DNA of 64,000 nucleotides from Microbacterium sp. Leaf288 (GCF_001422925.1 NZ_LMNI01000011.1:258515-322514), one strand, 5' to 3'. Counted from the stretch's first letter, positions 24,401-39,400 are shown. The notes: generated by a model from the letters alone, not told the origin. Made by a program: numbers and translations.

Positions 24401-27400
24401 CGAACACGCAGGGCACCAAGAGCGACACGAACTCGATGCCGACCTCCAACGGGGGCACGAACGGCTCGAACGGCGCGTCCGGTGCGAACGGCCAGTCCTC
24501 GAGTCAGTCCGGCACCGGCAGCGGGTCGACGCAGGTCGGCGCGGCCGTCGCGGTGAACTGGGTCGTGGCGACGAGCACGGCGCGCATCGCCGCGAACGTG
24601 ACCGTGACGGCGCTGAGCGGCGCGGTCACGGTGCAGAGTCTCCTCGCCGCGAACGCGCGGGCTCTCGCGATGGGATCGGCCATCGACCTGCAGTCCAGCG
24701 GCACGCGGGTGGGCGCCGCCATCAGCCTGAACGTGCAGGACATCACGACGCGCGCCGAGATCGGCACCGATGCCACGGTCAGCGGCAACGGCGGCGTGAT
24801 CGTCCGCGCCTCGACCCCGCTCGTGTCGAACGCGCCGTCGCGCGACGATTTCGTCGCCTGGGCCTTCGCAGCCGGAGGCGGCCAGAGCACGTCGTTCGCC
24901 GGCAGCGCGGCGGTGCAGATCCTCCTGCTCACGACCGAGGCGAAGGTGGGCGCGGGCGCGACCCTCCAGGCGGCGAACGGGGCGATCACCGTCTTCGCCG
25001 GCCAGCGCTTCGGGTTCCAGAACCTCGCGATCGCGGGTGCGCTCTCCACCGACAGCGGTGCCGCCATCGGCGGGGCGTTCTCGGTCAACTACTTCGAGAT
25101 CACCACGACCGCGGCGATCGAGTCGGGCACCGCGGCCGGCTCCGTCACGACGACGAACGCCGCGGGCGCGACATCCGTGTCGGCCACCTCCACGATCGAG
25201 CCGCTGGTCCCTGAGGTGCCGAAGCCGCTCGCCGGCAAGATCGACTGGCTGAAACTGTCGTCGGTCGCGATCGCCGGCGGTGCGAGCAACGACGGAGCGG
25301 CCGTCACCGGCGCGTTCATCGTCGACATCTTCGACATCGACACCCGCGCCTGGATCGGCGACGGCGCGCAGGTGAACCAGACGATCGCGGGCGGCGCCGG
25401 TCAGTCGGTGACGGTGCGCGCCGAGGACTCGCTCGACGTCGTCGACGTCGGCGGCACGCTGGCGCTCAGCCAGAGCTCGGCGAGCGTCGGCATCACCGTC
25501 GTCGTCGTGGTCGCCAACTCCAACGTGCGGGCGTGGATCGGGTCCTCCGCCGATGTCGACGCCGGCGGCTCGGTCACCGTCGAGGCGAAGGGCACGGAGG
25601 ACTGGTTCCTCCTCGCGATCGCCGGCGGCGTGAGCCTCAATTCCGTCGCCGTGACCGGCGCGGTCATCGTCTTCGTCTTCGACCAGGGCGGCTCCGACCC
25701 GAAGGTACGTGCCCACATCGGCGCGAACAGCACCGTCCACGCGACGGGCGCTGTGACCGTGGCCGCGAGCCGCCAGATGGAGGCCGACGTCGCGGCGGGC
25801 AACCTCGCGATCGGCGGCGGCTCCGCGGGCGTCGGAGCATCGGCCGTCGTCGTGGTGCGCGGCAGCACCGTGGAGGCGGAAGTGGGCGCGGGCGCCGACG
25901 TCCAGGCGGGCGGCGCGGGACTCACGGTCTCGGCCACCCAGTCCGCGGATCTGCTGCTGCTCGCAGTCGGCGGCTCGGGCGGCGGCACGGCGGGCGTCGC
26001 GGGCTCCGTCGTCGTCAACACGACGACGGACGTGACGAAGGCGAGCCTCCTCGGCAGCGTGAGCCAGCCCACGACGAACGTGGCAGTGAAGGCGCAGGAC
26101 GACACGACGATCCTGTCGCTCGCGGGGCAGCTCACCTACGGCGGCACCGCCGGCGTGGGCGCGGGCGTCGACGTCGAGGTGCTGAACAAGACGACCGAGG
26201 CCTGGATCGGGAAGGATGCCGTGGTCCGGGGCTCCGGCAACCTCACGGTCGACGCCACCTCGACCGAGGGGATCGACTCGATCTCGGTCGGCGGCGGCTT
26301 CGGCGGCACCGCGGCGGTCAACGTCAACGCCGGTGTCTCCGTCATCAACATCACGACACGCGCGTACGTGCAGGACGGCACGTCGGCCTCCGACCGCGCA
26401 GACCTCGAGGTGTCGGGGAGCGTCCGGCTCGCAGCATCCGATCGCCTCCGTCTCAACGTCATCGCGGGCAACATCTCGGGCGGCGGCACCGCGGCGGTCG
26501 GCGCCGCGGTCGCCGTTCCCGTGGTCACGAAGAGCACGCGGTCGTTCATCGGGGCGTTCTCCCGCGTGATCGGCCTCGGCAACGGCTCAGCGCTCGACGT
26601 CGTCACGGGCGGGTACACCGTCACGACGCAGGACACGCGTTTCGACCCGTCGGTCGCCCTCGAAGGCGGCGGGGTCATCAACCTCGGCTTCGCGCACGGC
26701 TTCCACAACGGCGACGAGGTCATCTACGACTCGGGCTACGGTGCGAACATCGCGGGGCTCGACGACACCCCGGGCGACGAGGTCACGCCGCAGCAGGTGT
26801 ACTACGTCGAGGTCGTCGACGCGTTCCGCGTCAAGCTGCACCAGCAGCAGAACCTGCAGGACGCGGCGATCGGCGTCTCGGGCGGCACGGGCGAGAGCCA
26901 CCGCCTCATCCCGACCGACCAGGCCGGCGTCCGCAAGGACGACTCGCTCCGCTTCAACCCGCTGAAGCCCGGCGCGATCGGCGCGGGCGGGCTCATCACG
27001 CTCCCGTACGATCACGGCTTCAGCGACGGCGACACCGTCGTCTACAGCTCCGGCGGCGGCCTGCCGATCTCGGGCCTCATCGACGGCGGAACGTACTACG
27101 CCGAGACGAGCGGTCTCGCCGCGAACCAGCTGAAGCTGCGGAACAAGCCCGAAGACAAGGGCGGCGTGATCCTCACCGGACTCGGCACCGTGAACACGAC
27201 GGGTCGCGGGCACAGCATCGTGAAGAGCGGCGTCACCCCCGGCGGCGACGCGAGCGCCTACGGGCCGCGGGTCGTCGAGCTGTCAACCGACACCTTCCGC
27301 GGCGTCGCGGTCACCGCGAGCAGCAGCGACGACATCGCCGTCGTCGGCATCTCGGCCGGAGTCGCCGGCACCGCGGCGGTCAACCTCGCCGGTGCGGTGA

Positions 27401-30400
27401 ACGTCGACAACGTCCACACCTACGCATGGATCGGCGACAGCGCGCGCGTCAACTGCAACGCGGACTGCAGTGCGGCGACGGCCGGATCGAGCACCGCACA
27501 GAGCGTGCTCGTCGCGGCGGCGAGCCAGTTCTACCACCTGGGCATCGCCGGGGCGCTGTCGATCGCGGGCAGCGCCGCGGTGGCCATCCCCGTCGGCGTC
27601 CGCGTCGTCAACCTCAACACCCGGGCCCACGTCGGCAGCGGTGCGATCGTCCGGGCGCGCGGCGACATCGCCGTGACCGCGCGGGCGAAGGACGCCGTCG
27701 TCTCGGTCGTGGTCGGCGCCGGCGGCGGCACGGTGGGCGTCGCGGCCACGGTCGCCGTCTCGATCCTCAACACCAAGACGTACGCCTGCACGGGCACGCC
27801 CGCGGGCGACGCCGCGACCTGCACCTCCGGCGGAGCGACGCTGCGCGCCGGCAACAACGTGCTCGTCCTCGCGAGCGACGACACGAAGGCGATCCTCATC
27901 ACCGCCGCCATCGCGGGCGGAGTGGTCGGTGTCGGAGCAGCCGTCGGCATCGCGCTGCTCACGAAGGACACGCAGGCCTCTCTCGGCGCAGGATCGGTGG
28001 TGGATGCCGCGGCCACGGGCGCAGGGCTCCCCGATGTGTACGCGGGCACGATCACGGGCGACCGCTTCGACCGCTACGGCGTCGGCACCCCGTTCCACGG
28101 CGTCGCCATCCAGGCGTCCAGCTCCGAGGATGTCTTCGGGCTCGTGCCGGCGATCGGCGGCGGGTTCGTCGGCGTCGCAGGCGGCATCGCCGTCACGCTG
28201 CTCCGCGTCACCACCAAGGCCTTCATCGCGGCCGGCAGCCTCGTGAACACGCTCGCCGGAGCCTCCGCCGCGCAGTCGGTGAACGTGTCGGCGGTCGACC
28301 GCTTCAAGTCCCTGACGATCGCCGGCGGCGCGGCGGGCGGATTCGTCGGCGTGGCGGGCGGCATCGACATCGGCATCGCCGACACCAGCGTGCAGGCGGC
28401 GATCGGCACCGGCGCCACGGTGCAGGCGAACGACGACGTCGAGGTCTTCGCGCTGTCGGTGAAGGACGTCAGCTCGATCGCGGTGAGCATCGCGGGCGGC
28501 GCCGTGGGCCTCGCGATCTCGCTGTCGATCTGGGCGATCGGCGTGCAGCAGTCGGGCACCTACCACCAGGCCGACGGCGGCCGGTTCCGGGGCGACTACA
28601 GCTCGACGGTCGCGAACGACGCCGACCTGTTCTACCTCAAGGGCGACGTCGTCACCCACGGCGGCAAGCGCTGGGCGGCGACGATCGACCACGCGAACGA
28701 CACCCCCGGCACCAGCGGCGAGTGGGAGGGCGAGACGGATGCTGCGCCCACCGCGAAGGACAACACCGACGAAGCCGACTCCATCGCCAAGGGCGACGGC
28801 GGCTACAAGGACGCGCTCAACGGCACCACCAGCACGCGGACCTTCACCGCGTGGAGCAACGCGGTCTCGTACGACAAGGACGACGCGAGCTCGTACGTGA
28901 CCTTCAACGGGCACAAGTACCGCCCCACCGGGAACTCCACGACCGTGGGCGCCTCGCCCGAGGCCAAGCCGTCGGAGTGGGTCATGATCGACGGCGAGGA
29001 GAAGACGAACTCGCGCGTCGGCGCCGCCATGGCAGGCGCCTCGTCGGGCATCGCGGGTGCCGCTCCGACCACGGGACTCACCGCCGACGCCCTCGCGATC
29101 CCGCCGGCCGGCGGGACGACGGCATCCATCGACGGCATCATCAGCGCGGGCCGGTCGGTGCGCGTGTGGGCGATCGACGACCTCGAGATCCTCGGCATCG
29201 CGGGTGCGATCGGCGGCGGCTTCGTCGGCGGCGGCGGATCGGTGCTGGTGCTGAACATCCGCAGCAACACCGAGGCATCCGTCGGCCAGAACGCCCAGAT
29301 CACGGCGGGCGCGGGCGGGTCCGACGAGATCAGCGTGCGCGCGGTCATGACCGAGCACGGACTCGGCTTCGGCCTCGCCGCAGGCGGCGGCTTCGTGGGC
29401 ATCGGCGGTCAGGTGACCGTGATCAAGGACACCAGCCGGCAGTTCGCACACATCGACTCCGGGGCGCAGCTGCGCCGGGCCGGGGGCCGGGTGCTGCTCG
29501 AGTCCGTCGCGAACCGCTCGCTCGAGGTCTACTCGATCGGTGTCGCGGTCGGTGCGGGAGCCGTCGGGTTCGCCATCGCGTACGTCAGCGTCGACGGCGA
29601 CAACCGCGCGGTGAGCGGCTACGACCCGGCGACGGCCCTCGAGAACGGCACCGTGGCGGTCGGGGCAGGCGGCGTGGTCGGAAAGTACGAGGCGAAGGTC
29701 ACCGACAACGTGACGGTGACGGCACTCGGCATCTCGCTGGCGGGCGGCGCGGTCGGCATCGGCGGCGTGCTCACCTTCGTCGAACTGGGCGGCACGGCGC
29801 GCGCATCGGCGGCGCCCGTCGGCACGATCGGCGCGGGCGGCGTCTCGGTCACGGCCGACGGCACCCGGACGGTCGGCGTCACGACGCTGAACGTCACGGT
29901 CGGCGCCTTCGCGCTCGGTGTGACGGTGGCGCGCGCGAACTCCTCGCGACACCTCGAATCGACGCTGCGCGGGAACACCACGACGACCGGGCAGGTGACG
30001 GTCCGCGCGACCGCCGACAACGAGGCGAGCGTGACGGCGCCCGCGGGCGGTGGCGGAGGCGTCAGCGTCCAGATCCAGGTCGTGTTCGCGGTGCTGTCGG
30101 GTCACACCCTCGCCGAGGTCGCCGGAAGCATCACGAACGCGTCGGGCATCACCGTCGAGGCGGATGCCGAGAACCGGGCCACCTCCGACACCTTCATGGG
30201 CGGGATCGCCCTCATCGGACTCGCCGGCGCGTGGGCGAGCGTCGAGGTCACGTCCGGTGCGTGGGTGCGTGCGACCGTGGCCAGTGGCACGCTGAACTCC
30301 ACCGGCATCATCGCGGTGACCGCGAAGACGCACGGCGACGGCAGCTTCGCGAAGGCGATCGTCGACGCGATCTCGGGCGGACTCATCGACCTCAAGGCCA

Positions 30401-33400
30401 TGATCGCGATCGCCGAGGTCGACAACGAGGTCGCCGCGACCATGAACGGCGCCGTCACCGGGGCGACGGCGGTGCGGGTGCGCGCGACCGCCGGCAGTAC
30501 CGCCGAGGCACGCGTGCTGACCGCGGCCATCGCGCTGGTGAGCCTCGCGATCGGCGCAGCCTACGCGCACGTGAGCGGCGAGACGTTCGCCCGTGGTGCG
30601 GGCTCGCTCGGTGCGAGCGGCGCGGACTACGACTTCACCGCGACGTCCACGAACCGCGCCACGGCGTTCTCGAACGTCATCACGGGCGGCTTCCTCGGTG
30701 GTGTCGCCGTGTCGGCGCCCGTCGCCGAGATCGGTGCGCAGACCGGGGCGGACTGGAGCGGCACCGTCACCTCGGGTCACGACCTCACCGTCGAGGCGGA
30801 CGCCGACAATGAGGCCACCGCGACGGCCAAGGTGCTGTCGACGGGCATCATCGGGGTCTCGGGTGCCGAAGGCAAGGCGACGATCACCGCCGCCACCGTC
30901 ACGTCCGCGGTCGTCGGCGATCCTGCCGAGATCTCGGGCCTCAGCGGCAAGCTCCTCCTCGACGCCCACGCCGACAACGACGCGACCGCGATCGCCGGCG
31001 GCAAGGGCATCGGTGCCGTGAGCATCGGGGTGATGTTCCCGAACGCCTCCAGCTTCGCCGTCACGAAGGCGCAGCTGATCGGTGATGTCGGCACGACAGC
31101 TGTCGATCCGGCCGTCGGCACCGTGGGTATCGCCGGAGCGGGTTCGATCGAGGTCAGGGCCATCGGGCAGGACTCGACCACGGCCAGCGTCGACAGCCTC
31201 AGCATCGGGCTTCTCGCGGTCTCGGCCTCTTCCGCCGATGCGACCACGAAGTCCGAGGTGCGCGCCACGATCGGCGGCGGCGAGGTCACGGCCTCCGGCG
31301 ACGTGACGGTGCTCGCACAGTCGCTGGCCGACGCCGACTCCTACGCCGACGCGACCTCCGGCGGCCTCATCGACATCCAGGCCGGGTTCACGGCCGAGTC
31401 CACGTCCGAACCGAAGGTCTACGCCCTCGTCACGGGCGGGTTCGTGCAGGCCGGGGGACTCCTGTCGCTGACGGGCCTGCACGGCGTCGCACCCGGCACC
31501 GTCTCCGACGGCACGGTCCTCGCGATCAACTGCAACGGCGCCGACACCATCTGCTTCGCCCTCCCGCACGGGGTGCAGACGGGCGCCAACGTCAGCTACT
31601 CCGCCCCGGCCACCGGCATCCCGCAGATCGACAACGGGACGCTTCCGAACCCGAATGCGATCGGCGGACTCGGCGACGGTCGCACGTACGGCGTGATCAA
31701 GGTCGACGACACGACCATCCGCCTCGGCGAAGCGCTCGACTTCAACGACCCCGACACCGGCGCGGACGTGAGCGTCGAGGTGGCGACGGGCAGCATCTTC
31801 TTCCCGCAGGGCCACAACTTCCGCACCGGCGACAAGGTGGTCTACGACTGCAACGGCTCGGGCGCCATGGGCACGCTGCCCGCTGCGGGTCTCGTCTGCG
31901 GCCTGTCGTACTGGATCTTCGCGATCGACGACAACCGCATCCGTCTGTCCACGAGCCAGCTCGACGACGACGGCAACGTCGTCGTGAGCTTCACGACCGT
32001 GACCAGCCCCACCGAGATCGCGGTGGCGAACTCGGCGGGACTCGACGGGCGCGCGGTCGTCTACGCGGCACCGGCGACAGTCGACTTCAAGAACACGCTC
32101 ATCGACATCGACACGAACGGCTCGGGACAGCTGGTCACGAACGGGGACGGCCAGATCGTGCGCGACGGCTCGTGGAACACCATCTACGCGCCGAGCCACG
32201 GCTGGTCGACCGGCGACGCGGTGAAGTACTCGGTCACGAACGGTCCCGCGATCACGGGCCTGAACGACGGCCAGACGTACTACGTCTACCTCGGCGACCC
32301 GGACGGCCTGTTCGGCGTCTCGGCGGCCGGGCCTCATATGCTCCGCCTCGCGCTGAACCCGTGCCGCGCCGGTATCGGCACGTACAACACGACTCCCGGC
32401 GACGGCGGCGTGGGCAACTCGTGCGCCGGCGTCATCCAGGTCATCTCGCTGTCGACGGTGCTGAACATCAGCGACCCGAACTACTTCCCCTCGATCCTCG
32501 CCAACCACTCGCTGCGTCGCGTCGGGTACGAGCCGATCGGCCTCGTCGAAGGCAACATGTACTTCATCGACGTCGTCGACGGCACGCACATCCGGCTGCT
32601 GGATGCCGCGGGCAACGTCGTCGGCGGTCTCATCGACAAGCTCGGCACCCACTACCTGATCGACCAGGGCATCGCGGTGACCAGCGGCGCGGCGGGCACG
32701 CAGCGGCTCTACATCGACCTCGATGCCGGGGGACTGCCCCCCGCCACACCGCACGTGCTGATCGGCGTCGGCGGCCCGGGCAGCCAGGTCGGCCCGTCGG
32801 AGAACGGCATCGTGAGCGCCACGTCGACCGGCGTCGGCGGCGGCCTGTTCCGCTTCAGCGACGTGTACTCGGAGGCGACGGTCAAGCCCACCGTGTCGGT
32901 CGAGGTGCAGGGCGGCACGCTCCGCGGCAAGGGCGTCCTCGTCGACGGTCGCTCGTACGCGCAGGTCGCCGTGAGCTCGGTGGGCAAGGGCGGCGGCTTC
33001 CTCGGATTCGGCGCATCGAACGCCATCGCCGATCTCGTCAACACCGTGCAGACGAAGGTCGCCGACGGCGCCTCGATCTTCGCGAGCGGCGACATCCAGA
33101 TCACGGCCTTCGGCGAGAGCCGCGCGAACGGCGAGGCCGTCAACCGCACCGGCGGCCTCATCGCCGGCGCAGACACCGACGTCGACCTCGAGATCGGCTA
33201 CGACATCGATGTCGAGGTCGCCGGCGACCTCTTTGCGAACCGCACGATCCTCCTCGACGCGGCGGCGGCCTTCCTCGGCAACGCCCGGGCCTCCTCCGGG
33301 TCGGGCGGTCTCGGAACGAACTCCGACGCGAATGACGACGACCAGCAGGGCGTCGGCATCGGCCGCGAGCACGCGGCATCCGTCGCCACCACCCTCACCG

Positions 33401-36400
33401 GCACCGCGAGCGTGCGGGGTGCGTTGGTGCAGTACTCGGCGGGCAGCGGCGTGCGCTGGAGCGTCGACTTCGCCGGCGACACGGGCGCCCGTGTCGAGCA
33501 CGACGAGCTCGCGCGCGGGTTCGCGCGGTCCGACTCCGACGCGTACGCGCTGGGCGCAGATTCGGATGCCGGCGCTTATGTCCACGTCAACGACAGCGTC
33601 ACCACGACCATCGCGAACGGGTCGGTGTCGGAGGGCGAGGAGGTCCGGCTGCGCGCCGTGCACAAGAACCTCGACCTGCAGGCGATCGCCAACTCCAACT
33701 GCGGCTGCGGCGGCGGCGACACGGATGCCCGGGCGCACGTGACCTTCCTCGGCGACTCGCTCATCCGCGGCGTGGACGAGTCGATCGTGCGCACGAGCGA
33801 GCTCGTCGTCTCGTCGCTGACGAGCTTCGACCGGCTGTACGCCTACGCGCACCGCTCCGGCGGCCTGTTCGACGTGGGCGGCTCGGACGCGGACGTGAAC
33901 TACCAGCCCCGCCGCGACATCCTGTGGGAGTCGACCGTCTTCCTGCTCGGGGAGCCGAACCCCGTGCTCATCGTCGACTCGTCCGGCAAGATCATCGCCA
34001 AGTCGGGCAACGTCGTCGTGCGCTCGACGCAGTTCGGAGCGCCCCTCGGCATCGGCGACACGATCTCCGGCGACACGATCTGGATCGACCCGATCCTGTA
34101 CGACGAGAAGCCGGCTGCGCTCTTCGAGGCCAACGACGCCGGCGGCAGCTGCGACGGCGACTGCAGCGGACTCATCCACGGCACGGCCGGCATGTTCTAC
34201 ATGCAGCAGACCTGGAACTCGGTGCTCATCCGCAACAGCTCCGACAAGGCCATCTTCATCAAGGGCACGGCCGACCCCGACAGCGTCTCGATCGACGTGC
34301 TCAACGCCGACCTCGACGTGGTGCCGTCCGCCATCATCAGCGTGTCGGTCGACAACGGTCCGCACGCGCCCCCGGCGACGCAGTGGTTCTGGCACCTCCA
34401 GCACATCTTCCCCGCGACCGACATCGTCATCGAGAGCCTGCGCGCCACGAAGACGACCGGCTTCGACATCGCCTACGACGGAGACATCCGCAACAACCTC
34501 GGCTCGACCCGGATCACGAACCACCGCGGCTCCATCCTTCGCGGCATCGATGCCGGCGACGAGGTCATCACGAGCAACCGCGTCACCCTCGACGCCGAGC
34601 AGGGCTCGATCGGCACGATCCCGAACCCGATCACCCTGGTCCTGGTCCAGATCTTCCACACCGGAGAGATCGGCGTCCCGGCCGTCCTCAAGCCCGTCTT
34701 CCTCGATGCCGAGGCCGGGCAGAGCCTCTACCTCGACGTCACGACGCTCCGCCGCTCGTCGCTCACCGCGAGCACCAGCCCGATCGCCCCCGTCCTCGGC
34801 CCGATCAAGGCCGGCTACGACGCCGTCGTCATCCTCCGAGACGCGGCCGAGGGCATCGACCCGCTCGATGTCGCCGACATCCGCGTCGACATCTACGACC
34901 CGAACGACAAGCCCGCCCCGTACGGCTCCGGCAGCCCGATCGAGAGCGTGCAGACAACGTGCTTCTTCCGGCCCGACGGCCCGTCGTGCGCCGGCGGCGT
35001 GGATGCACCTGTCGTCGTGGGCGGCACCGTCGTGCTCGTCGGTCTCGGCACCGACCTCGACCCGATCCGCACGAACGTCACGTTCAGCGACATCCGCGCG
35101 GGCCACAGCATCGCGATCTTCCACCCGTCGCCGGCGACCGAGGTCACCGTCCTCGCCTACACCGACGGGGACGCGACGTGGACCGACGACGAGACCGGCG
35201 CGGTGCACGGCGTCACCGACGGCTCAGGCAAGATCGACGTGCTGACCAACGGGAACATCACCGTGGTCGAGCAGAGCGCGAAGGGCGACCTGCGCGTCGG
35301 CCACGTCCACGCCACCGGCCTGTGCTCGGGTGCGACGCCGAAGGCGTGCACCATGGCCACGATCGCCGCCGATGTCACGCTCCGCTCGCCGGCGCGGATC
35401 CTGGATGCGGAGCTCGACGCCGGCATCATCGACACCGACGACGACCGCACCTGCGTCGACGCCTACGACCTCGACTGCGCGGCGGGCACGCCGACCGGCG
35501 TCGACGTCACCGGCCGCAACATCACCCTCGTCGCCGGCGACAACGGCCTCGGGCAGCCGGGGAGCGTGTCGGGCTCGGGCGGCATCGGACTGGCCGGCAA
35601 CTTCCTCGAGATCCAGGTCGACGCGGTCGGCGGACCCACCGGGCACCTCGACGCCTTCGACACCGCCGCGGACGACGCGAACACGCAGGGCATCTACATC
35701 GACCAGGTCGCCGGGCACCTGCAGATCGGCATCGTGCACACGGCCGGCGACGACGCGCTCACGACCGGCAACGTGTCGCTGCGGACGCGCAGCGGCAGCA
35801 TCCTCGACACCCTCGACGACGCCGCCGCCGACGTGATCGGCCAGACGATCGACATCGACGCGCACGGCGGCTCGATCGGCGTCTCCGCGAACGACCTCGA
35901 GATCGACTCGCTCGTCGGGTCGCCGTTCGCGTGCGTCAACGAGAACTGCGCCGACAACGCGAACGGCACCTCGGATGCCGGACTCGTCGCGGTCGCCGAC
36001 GACGTCGCCCTCGAGGCATCCGCCGGAATCTGGCTCACCGAGACCGATGCCTACCTCCGTCTCCTCTTCGCCCACGCGACCGGCGGCGACATCCGCATCA
36101 CCGTCCGGGAGAGCGCGCAGCTCGACGAGGACCTGTTCCTCATCCGCAACGGCACCGCGAACTTCGCCGAGGACGACAGCACGGTTCCGGGCAACAACCC
36201 CGACCACCCGCGCGTGATCCCCAACGGCACGGTCTTCGCCGAGGACGGCGGCGTCGAACTGCGGGTCGGCGACGACGTCACGCTGCACCAGTTCACGCAG
36301 ATCCTGGCCGACCGCGCGATCGACATCCGCGGCGACCTCGGCAACGCCGACACGGGCGGCACGCTCGCGGTTCCCGACCCCGAGCACGGCACCACGATGA

Positions 36401-39400
36401 TCCTGCGCGGTCGGATCATCGCCGACTGCGTCGTCGGGGCGGGCGGCACCTACGGCTATCCCGTCGGAACCTGCTCGCCGTCCTCCGCCAACCCCGTCGG
36501 CGACCGCCTGGCGAACGTGTGGGGCGGCAGCGACGTCGATGTCTTCCAGCTCGGCGACCGGTCGGGTCTCGACCTCGCACAGACCAGCAATGCCGCCCTC
36601 AACAAGGAGCAGTGGGGCGACGCCGGCTACATCTTCTTCGGCGCGAAGACCATCGTGCACGGCAACGCCACCCTCACGTCGACCACCGCCGACGGCGAGG
36701 ACGAGTTCACGGTCTGGTACCTGCAGTCGATGGATGTCGTGACGAGCCCGACGGGCCTGCAGTCCGGCACGGGCGCGGGGCACACGCTCACCCTCGACGG
36801 CCAGGGCGAGACCGACCACTACTCGATCTACACCAACGGCAGCCACGGCAACATCCGCAACTACGTCATCAACGTCCTCGACACGGGTCTTGCGAACCAG
36901 GGCGTCGACGAGCTCGGCATCTACGGCTACGACAACGCGGCCGTGGCGTACAACGGGGCAAGCGGCGCTGCCGACGACATCTGGCTGCTGCGGGCACTGA
37001 CCTGCATCGACAACGAGTCGCCGTTCGCCCTCAACGCGGGCGTCCCGGCGACGTGCGCGACGCCGACCGAGACCGCCGATCACCCCGCGTTCATCGCCCT
37101 GCTCGCCGGCAACGGCAACGCCGACGGCGGCATCGGCCTCTACCGCGACCGCACGCAGGGCAACGAGCCCAGCGCGCTCGTGCAGCGCATCAACTACGAC
37201 CGTGCGCTCAACGGCCGCATCACGGTCTTCGGCCTGGGCGGCAACGACGCGTTCTACGTCGACGACACGCAGGCCACGATGACGCTCGACGGCGGCGCCG
37301 GCAACGACGCGTTCCAGATCGGCCAGATCTTCGGCACGCAGCGCGACGGCGAGGCCGCGCCCGAGGGCGGCGCCCTGCTCCCCGCCGACACGTTCCCGGC
37401 GCTCGTCCCCACGACCCGCGGCTGGCTGAGCCCCGGTGCGCACGCCCCGCTGCTGGCCACCGGAGGCACCGGCAACGACCGCTTCATCGTCTACTCGAAC
37501 CAGGCCGAGATCCAGCTCAACGGCGACGACGACAACGACCTGTTCATCGTCCGGGCCTTCGCGATCGCCGCGGTGTGCGACACCGACGCCGACAACATCG
37601 CCGGCTGCGGCCTCAGCGACGTGGACTACCGGCCGGCGGGCGGCGTCTTCCCGCTGGATGCGGCGGACGGCGCCGACGACGGGCAGTGCGTGCTCGCGGG
37701 CGGCTACATCCGCTACGACAACAACGGCGACGACGTCTGCAACAACGCCGACGCGCACATCACCTACCACCACGCGCCGGGCAGCAACGTCGATCTCGAC
37801 CACACGATGTGGCAGGACGACGTGATCCCGCTGGACGCCAACGGCGTCGCCGTGCCGGTGATCGGGCTCGGCTTCTCGACGAACCGTCCGCTCGACATCC
37901 GCGCCGGCGGCGGCGAGGACGAGGTCCAGTACAACGTCAACGCGCCGGTCAACGTCGACGGCGGCACCGGCTTCGACAAGCTCGTCGTCCTCGGCACCGA
38001 GTTCGCCGACGACTTCGTCATCACCGACAAGGCGATCTACGGCGCCGGGCTCAACGTCAAGTACACGACGATCGAGATCCTCGAGGTCGACGGGCTCGAG
38101 GGCGACGACCAGTTCTTCGTCCTGTCCACCGCGTACGGCGTCGCCTACCGCGTCATCGGCGGCCTGGGCTCCGACCAGATCTCGGTCGCGGGCGACGTCA
38201 CCGCCGACATCGTGACCCGCGAGCTCGAGGGCATCTCGGGGGCGGTCGACCACATCGTCCTCTCGGACGACCCCCGCTACGACGGCATCGTGGTCGACGG
38301 CGTGCCCTACAACCTCGCGACCCCCGAGACCGGCGTCGTCGTGATCAAGGAGCAGGGCACTTCGACGAGTGTGCGCGAGGGCACGACGACCGGGCCCATC
38401 AGGGAGATCAACCACTACACCGTCGAGCTCAGCCATGCCCCCACCGCGAACATCTTCGTGACGGTCTCGGCCGCGCTCTCGCCCGACGAAGAGGCGCGCG
38501 ACACCTTCGACAACCCGACGGGCTTCGGGCTCACCGACGGCGTCGCCGACACGATCTGGCTCTGCGTCGACACGTTCCCGTACGGCGACCAGTGCAACGG
38601 CATCGGCGACTTCCAGCGCCACTACGTACGGAACGGCGTCGTCGTCGACGAGGCCGGACGCGCCGTGGTGCTGACGTTCACGCCCGGGAACTGGAACACT
38701 CCGCAGCGCGTCTACATCCGCGCCTACGACGACCTCCGCTCGGAGGGCGACCGCACCGTGGTGGTGCAGCACTCGGTCATCGCCGCCGACAAGGTCGCGG
38801 ATACCGAGTTCCACGGTGCGGCGGTGCGCCAGGTGAACGTCCGCGTGTACGACAACGACACCCCGGGCGTCTACGTCACGCACGTCGAGCCGTCGACCGA
38901 GAACCCCACCACCGCGCCGAACACGCCGGGCGAGATCGCCTGCGCCGCGAGCGCGCAGAACTGCGTCCTCGACGACCGGGGCGTCGTGATCGAGGGCAGC
39001 GGCACCACGCAGCGCACCGACGAGATCCTGGTCCAGCTCGCGAAGGACCCGGGCGCGCTCACCATCACCGTCAAGATCACGATGGATGCCGACTCCCAGC
39101 GCATCCTGCAGATCCTCGACCCCGCACTCGGCTCGCGCTGGACCAAGGTCACCGGCGAGGCGTTCGGCACGTACTACCTGCTGACCTTCGACAGCACGAA
39201 CTGGAACACCCCGGTGCGGCTCACGCTGCAGGCACGCAGCAACCCCGAGCCCGGCGATCCCACCACGGCCATCATCTTCTGGGGTCAGGAGTTCGCGACC
39301 CCGGCATACACCTTCCCGAACCTGCGGTCGGGTCAGCAGCGCACCGACGTGCTCGTCTACGACGACGAGACGGCGCAGGTCGTCACGATCCCGACGGGCA

